Source: Mucilaginibacter_A sp964236465 (GTDB lineage: Bacteria > Bacteroidota > Bacteroidia > Sphingobacteriales > Sphingobacteriaceae). Taken from it: a stretch of DNA of 64,000 nt. This document shows positions 8,689-16,336 of this stretch, piece by piece; position 1 is the first letter of the stretch, and every line of letters begins with the position of its first letter. The stretch covers positions 55,047 through 119,046 of the forward strand of contig CAXSBZ010000007.1 in the NCBI GenBank assembly GCA_964236465.1, read 5' to 3'. The translations under genes were made by a program, and so were the position numbers. The notes under the pieces are model-generated. The model saw nothing but the letters and a program-made list of their open reading frames with translations, did no database searches and was not told the origin of the DNA.

Positions 8689-9660
8689 ATGCAAGGCAAA
8701 GTTGCGCTTATTTTTGTTTTCAATCACAAGTATGATAAAAACATCGAAATATTAGAAAACCTGTACAAAGAGCGGTTTTCTAATATTTATCATTTGGTTC
8801 CTTTTTACGAAGGAAACAAGCAAAGTGTTATACCGGTTTACGAAAGTTCGCAACACTTTCAGGGTTATTTGGCTCAAGGTTTCAAAAAATATTTTAAAGA
8901 AGAATATGAACATTATTTTTTTCTGGGTGATGATTTAATTCTTAATCCAAATATTAATGAGAATAATTATCAGCAATATTTCCATCTCTCCGGAGATGCA
9001 AGTTACATCCCTGAAATACACTCATTACACAATCTTACCAATAATGATACGTTGCGTTTTTTGCCCGTAAAAAGCATTACCGGGAAACCAAGATGGCATT
9101 GGTGCAAGATTAAAGAGTTGGTAGATCATTACAAACATGAAGCTTACGGGGTGGAAAATGCAGACGAAATGCCGTCGTATTTGCAAGCCAGAGAAATCAT
9201 TAAAAAGCACGGTTACGATGTACAACCTGTTTCTTATCAGGATTTGTATGGAGATGTGTTTCCGCTAACTTCTGCAACAGTAAAATATGCAACAAATTTG
9301 AAATCATTTTTTAGAAAATTCCAATTGGCTTATCCTGTTGTTGGTTCTTATTCTGATATTGTAATTGTTTCCAAATCTTCGATTAAACAATTTTGTCATT
9401 ATTGCGGTGTATTTGCAACCAACAAACTTTTTGTAGAATTTGCTATTCCAACTTCATTATTATTAGCATCAGAAACCGTTATTACAGAAAAACAGATTGG
9501 TAAGCGAGGAAATATATACTGGTTGTACACACCAGCAGAAATAAATAAGTATGAGGAAGATATGAAACCTTATCATCAAAACTTAAAAGAATTGATGCAA
9601 AATTTTCCTATGGATAAGTTGTATATCCATCCCGTTAAATTATCTAAATGGAAAGTTTGA
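8689..9660 (+). CDS. Unassigned polysaccharide-cluster protein, possible GT-A fold
   Basis: A 323-aa protein I do not recognise at family level. It starts with a hydrophobic strand (KVALIFVFNHKYD), has YEHYFFLGDDLILNPN around residues 77-92, where Asp-Asp after a hydrophobic strand resembles a GT-A metal site, and later VVGSYSDIVIVSK and CGVFATNKLFVEFAIPTSLLL. The gene is AT-rich like its surroundings and separated from the GT4 gene by 60 bp. The partner position in a glycosyltransferase cluster and the FLGDD motif suggest sugar transfer or polysaccharide modification, but this is inference only. Confidence 0.5.
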   Translation: MQGKVALIFVFNHKYDKNIEILENLYKERFSNIYHLVPFYEGNKQSVIPVYESSQHFQGYLAQGFKKYFKEEYEHYFFLGDDLILNPNINENNYQQYFHLSGDASYIPEIHSLHNLTNNDTLRFLPVKSITGKPRWHWCKIKELVDHYKHEAYGVENADEMPSYLQAREIIKKHGYDVQPVSYQDLYGDVFPLTSATVKYATNLKSFFRKFQLAYPVVGSYSDIVIVSKSSIKQFCHYCGVFATNKLFVEFAIPTSLLLASETVITEKQIGKRGNIYWLYTPAEINKYEEDMKPYHQNLKELMQNFPMDKLYIHPVKLSKWKV

Positions 9661-9688
9661 TTTCGTTTAGGACAAATGCTAAATGCTG

Positions 9689-9712
9689 AATTTTGGGTGA
9701 TAAAAGAAGCAT
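9689..9712 (-). repeat. Dispersed motif, extended form
   Basis: TAAAAGAAGCA at 9701-9711 preceded at the standard spacing by AATTTTG, giving the bipartite minus-strand form. It lies 40 bp after the stop of the preceding gene. The rest of the gap 9661-9872 is AT-rich and shows nothing else convincing. Confidence 0.8.
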
Positions 9713-9872
9713 AAAGTTTTTTAAAACAATCAAAATTTAAATAATAATAAATTTTGAAATATATATAAAATTAGTGAATTGTTTGTTTTAAAATGATTCA
9801 AGCTGGTATAAAATATTCCAACAAAACCTTAAATATTGAAAATAAATAGTCTTTAAATTAGTAGAAATCTAA

Positions 9873-10598
9873 CTAATATTTAATTTTATATTTAAGTAAA
9901 GTATAAACAAAAACAGGCCCATAATACAAATAACGTTTCCACATACGCTGTGGCTCATTGATCAAGCGGCCCAACCATTCAAAACCCATACTAACCCAAA
10001 AATTGCTGGGCCTGTTCATCGTTCCGGCATAAAAATCAAAAACAGCACCTATAGAACCAATTAGTTTTGTATCTAATTCTTCGTGATTTGCAACTGCCCA
10101 CTTTTCCTGTTTCGGAGCCGTCATACCCACAAATAGTACATCCGGTTTAAATTGATTTACCGCAGAAATCATCTGGTCATTTTCAGTTTTTGAAAAAGAG
10201 GATTTGAAAGGAGGGGAATAGCAACCTACACGGATATTTGGATATTCAATTGCCAACTTGGCTTTAATTTTTTTTAAGGTTTTATCAGAAGAACCTAAAT
10301 AAAAACAACTTCCGTATTCTTTGTTGAGTTTGTTAAGTAAATAAACGTGTAAGTTTGAACCTGAAATTTTTTTAATTTTTTCACCATTTTGTAATCTCAC
10401 AGCAGCAACAATCCCAACGCCATCAGGCAACAAAACATCAGATTCTAATAAAGCGTTTTTAAATTCAGAATCTTTTTCTGCTAGGCAAAAAGAGTATTGA
10501 TTGATTGTGTTGACAACTATTTTAGGCAATTTGGGCAAATCATCTAAAGATTTTGAAAATAAATCATATCCCACGTAATTACTTAAAAGCTGGTCCAT
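9873..10598 (-). CDS. WecG/TagA/CpsF family glycosyltransferase
   Basis: GT26-type enzyme of 241 aa that transfers a sugar (ManNAc or ManNAcA in known members) to a lipid-linked acceptor at the cytoplasmic membrane face. Family signatures are in order: LLPDGVGIVAAVR with the catalytic-type Asp near residue 75, ISGSNLHVYLL, FYLGSSDKTL, VGMTAPKQEKW and FDFYAGTMNRP, then EWLGRLINEPQRMWKRY close to the C-terminus. The length is normal and the start MDQLL is at 10598. It faces the rest of the cluster, converging on the unassigned gene before it. Confidence 0.93.
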   Translation of the reverse strand: MDQLLSNYVGYDLFSKSLDDLPKLPKIVVNTINQYSFCLAEKDSEFKNALLESDVLLPDGVGIVAAVRLQNGEKIKKISGSNLHVYLLNKLNKEYGSCFYLGSSDKTLKKIKAKLAIEYPNIRVGCYSPPFKSSFSKTENDQMISAVNQFKPDVLFVGMTAPKQEKWAVANHEELDTKLIGSIGAVFDFYAGTMNRPSNFWVSMGFEWLGRLINEPQRMWKRYLYYGPVFVYTLLKYKIKY

Positions 10599-10944
10599 CT
10601 GAGGTAATTTTATTTATCTAATTTCTGAAAATCAAAACACAATCCAAAAGCTTTTGCTTATCAAATTATATAAAGGGTAAATACGTTATTAACCAAAATT
10701 AAGATTCAAAAAAACGCGCTTTACTGATGTTTTAACTATGCTGATAAATTTAATTGTAAAAGTATTATACACAATTGAAATTGTAATTAGTTCTTCAAAA
10801 TTTTTCAATCATAAACAATAAATATTTACATTAAACTAAAATCAGATTGGAGGTTAACGAAAAAGATCCCAAAGGAATTTAATATATGTAGCGATTATAA
10901 TTGATGCTGCTTTTAGGAGTATTTTTTGTCTAAAAAATTGGGGT
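10599..10944. other. AT-rich 346-bp intergenic region
   Basis: No open frame looks genuine here. The only structure I see is a variant of the dispersed motif, TGCTGCTTTTA at 10904-10914, followed downstream by CTAAAAAATTGGGG, so the second half is present though at longer spacing. Promoters for the minus-strand wecG-type gene should lie in this interval; no clean TAnnTTTG element was found on that strand. Confidence 0.4.
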
Positions 10945-11652
10945 TTATTCAGTTGGAGGTTTAGGCATATTTTTCATTTGAAAACGAGGTTTATAAATTG
11001 GTTTCGAAAGTTCTGCTTCTGATTTCGCTTGGTCTATAGTTTCCTGTTTTGGAATAACAACCTCATCTTCTAATACTGTTTTTACCGGTTCTTTTTTAAT
11101 GTTCTGCATGTTGAACCGAGGCTTAAAAGCAGGCTTAAGTTGTTCAATTATGGCTTCAGGCGTTTGGACTTCTGTTTTCGGGATGGTTTCTTCTACAGGT
11201 TTTGGAAGATTTTTTGGATTGAACCGAGGCTTAAAAGCAGGTTTTGTTGCGGTTGCTGCTGTACTGCTTTCCAGTTCTGTTATTGATTTTTCTTCTTTGG
11301 CCAGAGATATTTCCTGTTCGGGTACATTAGCTTCAACCAGTTCCGGCAGATTATCTTCTTTAAACTTTGGCCTTTCAATATCAACAGCTATGTTTTGTGC
11401 GGCCGCCACAGCTATAGCCTGTACAGCCATCTGCGAAATAGCTTCTACCTGCACTGCATGAGGTTTAATTTCCTGCTGCAAAGGGTAAATACGGCGCAAA
11501 TTGTTGAACCAGTATTTTTTGGTATGATCAAAACTTTTTTCGCCCATCAAAGGATAATGGCTATTAAATTCTGCAAACAAAACTGGCTCTGCCTGTTGCA
11601 GTTGCTGCAGGTCTATCTTTTTTTTCTTGAAAAATTCTTCAAAAGTTAGCAT
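10945..11652 (-). CDS. Hypothetical protein with KPRF repeats
   Basis: A 235-aa protein of unknown function. Residues 1-60 form an ordered-looking head (MLTFEEFFKKKKIDLQQLQ, KKYWFNNLRRIYPLQQE). Beyond about residue 90 it consists of four degenerate repeats centred on P-x-F/Y-K-P-R-F-x-x-K-N-[LIM]-P-K-P, spaced by acidic Glu/Pro/Thr/Val stretches, and it ends on the last repeat. The composition is that of a disordered tail with periodic basic-aromatic contact motifs. It is followed at 11685 by a small coiled-coil gene on the same strand and, further upstream, by yebC. No signal peptide or membrane segment is evident. Confidence 0.65.
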   Translation of the reverse strand: MLTFEEFFKKKKIDLQQLQQAEPVLFAEFNSHYPLMGEKSFDHTKKYWFNNLRRIYPLQQEIKPHAVQVEAISQMAVQAIAVAAAQNIAVDIERPKFKEDNLPELVEANVPEQEISLAKEEKSITELESSTAATATKPAFKPRFNPKNLPKPVEETIPKTEVQTPEAIIEQLKPAFKPRFNMQNIKKEPVKTVLEDEVVIPKQETIDQAKSEAELSKPIYKPRFQMKNMPKPPTE

Positions 11653-11684
11653 TTAAAAGAAGCGATTTAACAATTCAGTACCGA

Positions 11685-11927
11685 TCAGTTTCGATTAAAC
11701 CTTGATTCTAAATTATCCAATCGGTTAACAATCTTTTCATTTATGAGCAGTTGTTGATCGAACTGTTTAAGGGAACCTTCCATAAAAGCGGTTAACACTT
11801 CTCCTTGTTTTTGTAGTGCTTTATTTTGCAATTCGAGCGTTTCAGAATGTTTATTTAACTGTTCAGAGTGCTGGTCCAGCTTTCTCAACATTTCAGCAAT
11901 TATTTCAAGCAAATCTTTATCGGCCAT
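11685..11927 (-). CDS. Small coiled-coil hypothetical protein
   Basis: An 80-aa, charged, Leu/Gln-rich protein with heptad spacing throughout (LLEIIAEMLRKLDQH, SEQLNKHSETLELQNKALQ) and a C-terminal LDNLESRFNRN. This predicts one continuous amphipathic helix able to form a coiled coil. It lies 32 bp upstream of the KPRF-repeat gene on the same strand, so the two may be transcribed together and interact; that is inference. Alternatives are a phasin-like or structural small protein. Confidence 0.55.
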   Translation of the reverse strand: MADKDLLEIIAEMLRKLDQHSEQLNKHSETLELQNKALQKQGEVLTAFMEGSLKQFDQQLLINEKIVNRLDNLESRFNRN

Positions 11928-11951
11928 ATATTTTTATTTTAAACAACCAAG

Positions 11952-11976
11952 ATACTTCTTTTATCGAACAAAAATC
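11952..11976 (+). repeat. Dispersed motif, extended form
   Basis: TACTTCTTTTA at 11953-11963, then TCGAA and the second half CAAAAATC. It lies in the 58-bp space between the coiled-coil gene and yebC. A near-copy with a changed last base (TAAAAGAAGCG) is at 11654-11664 just outside the neighbouring gene. Confidence 0.85.
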
Positions 11977-11985
11977 ATTAAACAA

Positions 11986-12711
11986 TTACTCCACCATATT
12001 GTGGTAAACCGCCTGCACGTCATCGTCCTCCTCCAGTTTGTCAATCAGTTTTATCACATCGGCCACCTGTTCTTCCGTTATGTCATGGTGCGATTGTGCA
12101 ATCCGTTCTAATTTGGCACTTTTTGTTTCGATACCTTTTTCTTCCAGCGCCTTTTGCATCTTGCCAAAATCCTCGTAAGCAGTATGAATTACGGCCAAAT
12201 CGTTTCCTTCTTCATCCGTTTCTACAAACAAATCTTCCAGGCCGGCATCAATCAATTCCAGTTCCAGTTCGTCCAAATCCACCTCTTTCGGCTCAAATGT
12301 AAACACCGATTTCCGGCTGAAAATAAAATCCAGCGAACCGGTTTTGCCCAGCGAACCATTGGTTTTGGTGAAATAACTGCGCACGTTGGCCACCGTTCGG
12401 TTGGTATTATCGGTAGCGGTTTCTACCAAAACAGCAACGCCATGCGGCGCATAGCCTTCATACACAATCTCTTCGTAATTGCCTTCGTCTTTGCTGGTGG
12501 CCCGTTTGATGGCTGCTTCCACACGGTCTTTCGGCATGTTTACGGCTTTGGCATTTTGCATTACCGTTTTTAGCCTGGAATTGGTATCCGGACTACCGCC
12601 GCCAGCTTTCACCGCCATTACAATTTCTTTGCCCAAACGCGTAAACTGTACGGCCATTTTGGCCCATCTTTTAAATTTTCTTTCTTTCCGGAATTCAAAT
12701 GCTCTTCCCAT
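11986..12711 (-). CDS. yebC: YebC/PmpR family protein
   Basis: Member of the YebC/PmpR/TACO1 family, known as DNA-binding regulators and, more recently, as translation factors relieving ribosome stalling on proline stretches. The 241-aa length fits. Diagnostic stretches are MGRAFEFRKERKFKRWAKM, GGSPDTNSRLKTVMQNAKA, NMPKDRVEAAIKRA, YEGYAPHGVAVLVE and TDNTNRTVANVR. The N-terminal helical bundle is in residues 1-80, and domains 2 and 3 follow. The start is fixed by the conserved MGRAFE beginning. The gene is monocistronic, with a 240-bp gap in front. Confidence 0.95.
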   Translation of the reverse strand: MGRAFEFRKERKFKRWAKMAVQFTRLGKEIVMAVKAGGGSPDTNSRLKTVMQNAKAVNMPKDRVEAAIKRATSKDEGNYEEIVYEGYAPHGVAVLVETATDNTNRTVANVRSYFTKTNGSLGKTGSLDFIFSRKSVFTFEPKEVDLDELELELIDAGLEDLFVETDEEGNDLAVIHTAYEDFGKMQKALEEKGIETKSAKLERIAQSHHDITEEQVADVIKLIDKLEEDDDVQAVYHNMVE

Positions 12712-12827
12712 TTTTTGTGGTTGATGGTTAATAGTTTATGGCTGATAGTGCGTAGTTCAAAGCCGTCAGCAACCAGCTTCAAAGTTAAAAATTTGTGTTG
12801 AACGTTTTGGGTTTAGAATAAATGCCA

Positions 12828-12853
12828 ATGCTTCTTTTATGCACTAAAAATTG
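12828..12853 (+). repeat. Dispersed motif, extended form
   Basis: TGCTTCTTTTA at 12829-12839, then TGCAC and the second half TAAAAATTG. This is one of the best bipartite matches. The rest of the gap 12712-12929 holds loose ATGGTTAATAG-type AT-rich sequence and nothing else recognisable. Confidence 0.88.
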
Positions 12854-12929
12854 GTGTTTTATAACGTCATGTTAATTTCCAATTAAAAAATCTGTAAATT
12901 CGATTTGATTTTAAAAGGAAAAACATTTT

Positions 12930-13160
12930 ATGAGCAAATAAAGCATTAAAACTTCTGATGAACCTAAATCATTGTTTTCTGATTTTAAATCTTATTCTGT
13001 TGAAGAAATTATGGCAGCCGGTGGTACAACTGCTTTTGCCAATAAATTAGGTAAGCGTCCAGAATTAATTGGAGAGCGGTTGAATGAATTGCCTGATGAT
13101 GCTTTTCTTACAGAAGATGAGTTTACACGTGCAATGGAAACACTTAACCGAAGCAAATGA
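12930..13160 (+). pseudogene. Antitoxin-like gene with early stop codon
   Basis: From ATG 12930 the frame reads Met-Ser-Lys and then TAA at 12939. The same frame stays open afterwards to 13160 and encodes a coherent protein (SIKTSDEPKSLFSDFK, then EEIMAAGGTTAFANKLGK and LPDDAFLTEDEF), about 76 residues in all. An in-frame TTG at 12972 could re-start translation and give 62 residues. Its TGA overlaps the ATG of a fragment starting like a PIN-domain toxin, the usual antitoxin-toxin coupling. I read it as the antitoxin half of a decayed VapBC-like pair. A sequencing error at 12939 is the alternative for the stop itself. Confidence 0.55.
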
Positions 13161-13287
13161 ACTTGTTGCTCGATACAAACATCCTAATCTTCTTTGCAAA
13201 ATATTGAAACTTTCAACTTTTAATGTAAAGCATCAATCCCCTAACAGCCAGAAAGTTTTCGTATTTATTAGAGAGCTAAAAAAATGA
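13157..13287 (+). pseudogene. Remnant of PIN-domain (VapC-like) toxin
   Basis: ATG at 13157 overlaps the stop of the antitoxin-like frame and encodes MNLLLDTNILIFFAKY, the standard start of PIN-domain RNases with the first catalytic Asp in LDTNILI, and then hits TGA at 13205. Continuing in frame there is another stop after NFQLLM and then SINP; a shift to the next frame gives NSQKVFVFI, which resembles the second PIN strand. Only about 45 codons remain of an expected 120 or more, and the other acidic active-site residues are missing, so no active nuclease can be made. The family reading rests on the first 16 residues and the context. Confidence 0.6.
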
Positions 13288-13484
13288 AAAATAAAAATTG
13301 GTTTAAGTATACTTTCATATTAGGTTTGTTATGTTTAATTTCTGCTTTTGGCTTGAACTATTTTACGACAATTTCTGATAATATTTTTAAAAAGTTGGAA
13401 GGACTTGGTTTTACATTAATCTTTATACCCTTATTATTAGATTTTCTATCTAACGTTTTAAAACCAAAAATAAACTCAATTTAA
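13284..13484 (+). CDS. Small two-span membrane protein
   Basis: A 66-aa product with a basic start (MKNKNWFKY), a hydrophobic segment TFILGLLCLISAFGLNYF at about residues 10-27, a short polar loop with KKLEG, a second hydrophobic segment FTLIFIPLLLDFL at about 43-55, and a basic C-terminus. This predicts a helical hairpin in the inner membrane. It lies between the decayed toxin-antitoxin remnants and asd, ending 20 bp before the asd start. Function is unknown; it may belong to the same small-gene island. Confidence 0.5.
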   Translation: MKNKNWFKYTFILGLLCLISAFGLNYFTTISDNIFKKLEGLGFTLIFIPLLLDFLSNVLKPKINSI

Positions 13485-13504
13485 TATATCTATCTAAACG
13501 AAAA

Positions 13505-14518
13505 ATGAAAGTAGCAGTAGTAGGCGCCACCGGCTTGGTGGGAACGAAAATGTTGCAAGTTCTGGCAGAACGCAACTTCCCGGTAACAGAATTGATTCCC
13601 GTGGCATCAGAAAAGAGCATCGGCAAAGAAGTTACATTTAAGGGAAAGCAATACCAAGTGGTTTCAGCAGCAACTGCCATCAGCATGAAACCGGATATTG
13701 CCTTGTTTTCTGCCGGCGGAAGCACATCGTTGCAGCAGGCACCGCTTTTTGCCGAAGCTGGTATTACCGTGGTTGATAATTCTTCTGCCTGGAGAATGGA
13801 CCCGACAAAAAAATTAGTTGTGCCAGAAGTGAATGCTGATGTTTTAACTGCGGATGATAAAATTATTGCCAATCCAAACTGCTCAACAATACAATTGGTT
13901 GTCGCTTTAAAACCTTTGCACGATGCTTACAAGATAAAACGCGTGGTCGTTTCAACGTATCAATCTGTAACCGGAACTGGCGTAAAAGCAGTGGAACAGT
14001 TGATGAACGAGCGCAAAGGAATTGATGGGCCAATGGCTTATCCATATAAAATTGATATGAACGCCTTGCCTCAAATTGATGTTTTTACCGAAAACGGCTA
14101 CACCAAAGAAGAGATGAAAATGGTGAACGAAACCAAAAAGATTATGGGCGATGACAGCATCCGGCTGACGGCAACTACCGTGCGTGTGCCGGTGATGGGC
14201 GGCCATTCGGAATCTGTAAATGTGGAGTTTGAAAAGGATTTTGATTTATCCGAAGTAAAAAAACTATTGGAAAAAGCACCGGGCGTGGTTGTGATTGATG
14301 ATATAGCCAACTTAAAATATCCGATGCCGCTGGATGCACACGAAAAGGATGAAGTTTTTGTAGGAAGAATCCGCAGAGATGAAACGCAGCCAAACACGCT
14401 GAACTGCTGGATTGTGTCTGACAATTTGCGCAAAGGCGCGGCAACTAACGCGATACAAATTGCAGAATATTTAATGGCTAATCATTTAATTGGCGAGCCG
14501 GAAGCCGTAGCAGGATAA
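13505..14518 (+). CDS. asd: Aspartate-semialdehyde dehydrogenase
   Basis: Catalyses NADPH-dependent reductive dephosphorylation of aspartyl phosphate to aspartate semialdehyde, the branch point to lysine/diaminopimelate, threonine and methionine. The N-terminal Rossmann motif GATGLVGTKM is at residues 8-17, the catalytic Cys126 in NPNCSTIQ, and RVPVMGGHSESVNVEFE forms the substrate-binding region with the catalytic-type His. The 337-aa length is standard. It is followed by an intrinsic terminator. The dispersed motif is absent from this highly conserved gene. Confidence 0.97.
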   Translation: MKVAVVGATGLVGTKMLQVLAERNFPVTELIPVASEKSIGKEVTFKGKQYQVVSAATAISMKPDIALFSAGGSTSLQQAPLFAEAGITVVDNSSAWRMDPTKKLVVPEVNADVLTADDKIIANPNCSTIQLVVALKPLHDAYKIKRVVVSTYQSVTGTGVKAVEQLMNERKGIDGPMAYPYKIDMNALPQIDVFTENGYTKEEMKMVNETKKIMGDDSIRLTATTVRVPVMGGHSESVNVEFEKDFDLSEVKKLLEKAPGVVVIDDIANLKYPMPLDAHEKDEVFVGRIRRDETQPNTLNCWIVSDNLRKGAATNAIQIAEYLMANHLIGEPEAVAG

Positions 14519-14538
14519 TATTCTTTAACTGAATATTG

Positions 14539-14571
14539 AAGCGTCGGAAATTTTTTTCGACGCTTTTTTTA
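14539..14571 (+). terminator. Intrinsic terminator after asd
   Basis: The stem AAGCGTCG pairs with CGACGCTT around an A/T-rich loop and is followed by a run of T. It lies 20 bp after the asd stop. Confidence 0.85.
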
Positions 14572-14684
14572 TGCCCCTAAAAACAATATTTAAATTTTAA
14601 ATTCCAAAATCAAAATTTCCGATCGTTTGTTCTCACCATTCAAACCCAATGATTGGTTTGTATTAAATTAAAAACAGAAATATT

Positions 14685-15269
14685 ATGACTGATCTTAGTA
14701 ATAAAAAAATAGCAATATTAACCGAAGAAGGGTTTGAACAGGTGGAATTAACCAGTCCGCAGGAAGCTTTAAAAGCAGCAGGTGCAACGGTTCACGTTAT
14801 TTCTCCGGAAGGCGGCGAAATCAAAGCCTGGGACAAAACGAATTGGGGAATTACGATCACGGCCGACAAAAAATTGGCCGATGTTAGCCCGGATGACTAC
14901 GATGCTTTGGTGTTGCCAGGCGGCGTGCTAAATCCGGATAAATTGCGTCAGGACAAAGATGCTGTAGCTTTTGTATCAGCGTTTTTAGATGAAGGAAAAC
15001 CGGTAGCAGCGATTTGCCATGGTCCGCAAACGCTGATCGAAACGGGTATGATCAGCGGCAGGACAATGACTTCTTATCCATCTTTAAAAACTGATTTGAA
15101 AAATGCAGGTGTAAATTGGGTTGACGAAGAAGTTGTTGCCGATAAAGGTTTGGTAACCAGCCGTACGCCGGCGGATTTGCCTGCTTTCAACCAAAAAATG
15201 ATTGAGGAAATTATGGAAGGCCAGCACGACGTACCGGAAGTACACCATTCTCCGGGACAGGAAATCTAA
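14685..15269 (+). CDS. DJ-1/PfpI family protein (type 1 GATase fold)
   Basis: Cytosolic protein of 194 aa in the PfpI/YhbO group, whose members act as stress-protective glyoxalase/deglycase-type or peptidase-like enzymes. The nucleophile elbow AAICHGPQ puts the catalytic Cys at 111 with His112 next to it, and the early acidic residue in TEEGFEQVE (Glu14-15) matches the residue that tunes that Cys. LVLPGG at 76-81 precedes it. C-terminal TSRTPADLPAF is typical of the PfpI subgroup. It is monocistronic between two terminators. The exact reaction cannot be decided from sequence. Confidence 0.9.
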   Translation: MTDLSNKKIAILTEEGFEQVELTSPQEALKAAGATVHVISPEGGEIKAWDKTNWGITITADKKLADVSPDDYDALVLPGGVLNPDKLRQDKDAVAFVSAFLDEGKPVAAICHGPQTLIETGMISGRTMTSYPSLKTDLKNAGVNWVDEEVVADKGLVTSRTPADLPAFNQKMIEEIMEGQHDVPEVHHSPGQEI

Positions 15270-15280
15270 AAAAACATAGG

Positions 15281-15292
15281 TAAAAACAGTAT
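15281..15292 (-). repeat. Dispersed motif, TAAAAACAGTA form
   Basis: TAAAAACAGTAT lies between the PfpI stop and the following terminator. An A-rich stretch (CTAAAAAAACAT) lies upstream in the position of the second half. Confidence 0.75.
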
Positions 15293-15293
15293 C

Positions 15294-15327
15294 AAAAAAG
15301 CAGAATCAATAATGGTTCTGCTTTTTT
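15294..15327. terminator. Bidirectional intrinsic terminator
   Basis: The stem AAAAAAGCAGAA pairs with TTCTGCTTTTTT around a 10-base loop. It can end transcription of the PfpI gene on the plus strand and, with its A run on the other side, of the SDR gene on the minus strand. Confidence 0.88.
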
Positions 15328-15451
15328 GTTGATTAAAGCAATTAACCGTCGGCATTTGGCTCTCAGTTTGTTGTGTATCATACTAAGGATACTTAAAAAA
15401 AATAAAAAATGCTGTCCTTTACAGATAGCACTTTTAATCAATTTCGGGGCT

Positions 15452-16204
15452 TTACAACAAACCACCAGCAACCGTAATTCTTTCACCTGTTACCCAACCG
15501 GCATCATCAGAAGCCAAGAAAACGGCAACTTTTGCAATATCTTCCGGCTGACCTGTTCGGCCTAAAGGCGTATTAGCAACCAATTGTTTCTCCATATCGC
15601 TACCAATTATACCAGCAGTATGATTTCCTTCCGTATCTATAACACCCGGTGCAATCGTATTTATCCGTATTTTTCTTCCTCCCAATTCTTTTGATAATAC
15701 TTTTGTAAAAGTATCAACGGCCGCTTTTGCTGCAGAATATACAATTAGGCTAGGTATCGGGTTTATGCTTACAGTAGAACTGATATTGATGATACTTCCA
15801 CCACGGTCTCCAAACATTTTAACTGCATTTTGTGAGCATAATAAATTGCCCAGAACATGGGTGTTGAATTGTCTATGAAAACTTTCCTCTGTAACGGCCT
15901 CTAAGGATTCAAATGTGAAAACGCCGGCATTATTTACCAAAATATCCAGCCTGTCAAAAGCATTCTTTGTTTCCTCAAATAATCTTATTACATCTGCTGA
16001 TTTTGTAACATCGGCATGAACAGCAATGGCAGTACCACCATTTTTTGTAATCTCAACCACAACTTTTTCTGCACCTTCTTTATCCGAAGCATAATTAACA
16101 ACAACTTTTGCACCTGCATTTGCAAAAGCTTTTGCAATTCCGGCACCAATCCCTTTTGATGCACCGGTAACTACCGCTACTTTATCTTTTAATTTTAAGT
16201 CCAT
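15452..16204 (-). CDS. SDR family oxidoreductase (FabG-like)
   Basis: Short-chain dehydrogenase/reductase of about 250 aa using NAD(P)H. From the chosen start (MDLKLKDKVAVVTG) the cofactor loop is TGASKGIGAG, then NNAG, the catalytic Ser in IINISSTVS and the YSAAKAA (YxxxK) motif; PGVIDTEG and ITVAGGLL close the fold. An in-frame upstream start at 16234 would add ten residues that do not belong to the family, so ATG at 16204 is preferred. It is divergent from an HxlR regulator with palindromic operators between, so it is probably the regulated target. The substrate is unknown. Confidence 0.9.
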   Translation of the reverse strand: MDLKLKDKVAVVTGASKGIGAGIAKAFANAGAKVVVNYASDKEGAEKVVVEITKNGGTAIAVHADVTKSADVIRLFEETKNAFDRLDILVNNAGVFTFESLEAVTEESFHRQFNTHVLGNLLCSQNAVKMFGDRGGSIINISSTVSINPIPSLIVYSAAKAAVDTFTKVLSKELGGRKIRINTIAPGVIDTEGNHTAGIIGSDMEKQLVANTPLGRTGQPEDIAKVAVFLASDDAGWVTGERITVAGGLL

Positions 16205-16260
16205 TTTAATTCTACTTTTTTTAATGAGCTGCAATACTAACTTATTTAAATACTTTTGGC

Positions 16261-16272
16261 AAGTATGTACTT
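16261..16272. promoter_or_regulatory. Operator-like palindrome 1 of HxlR/SDR intergenic region
   Basis: AAGTA-TG-TACTT, perfect 5-bp arms, in the divergent intergenic space. It probably binds the adjacent HxlR-type repressor. Confidence 0.6.
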
Positions 16273-16282
16273 ATTTGTATGT

Positions 16283-16302
16283 TACGTACTAAAAAGTATG
16301 TA
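16283..16302. promoter_or_regulatory. Operator-like palindrome 2 of HxlR/SDR intergenic region
   Basis: TACGTACT and AGTATGTA around four A bases, 8-bp arms with one mismatch. It shares the GTAC/GTAT core with the first palindrome, with centres about 26 bp apart, placing both on similar helix faces. Confidence 0.6.
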
Positions 16303-16336
16303 TTGTTGATTATCAACGATTTAGCCTAAAGTATAA

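Noticed and set aside
11099..11461. 120-codon plus-strand frame over the KPRF-repeat gene
   Set aside because: Mirrors the repeat structure of the minus-strand gene; no independent gene signals.
13084..13287. 67-codon plus-strand frame over the antitoxin/toxin remnants
   Set aside because: Its first half is out of frame with the antitoxin-like protein; only its end appears to preserve a piece of the toxin, already covered by the pseudogene call.
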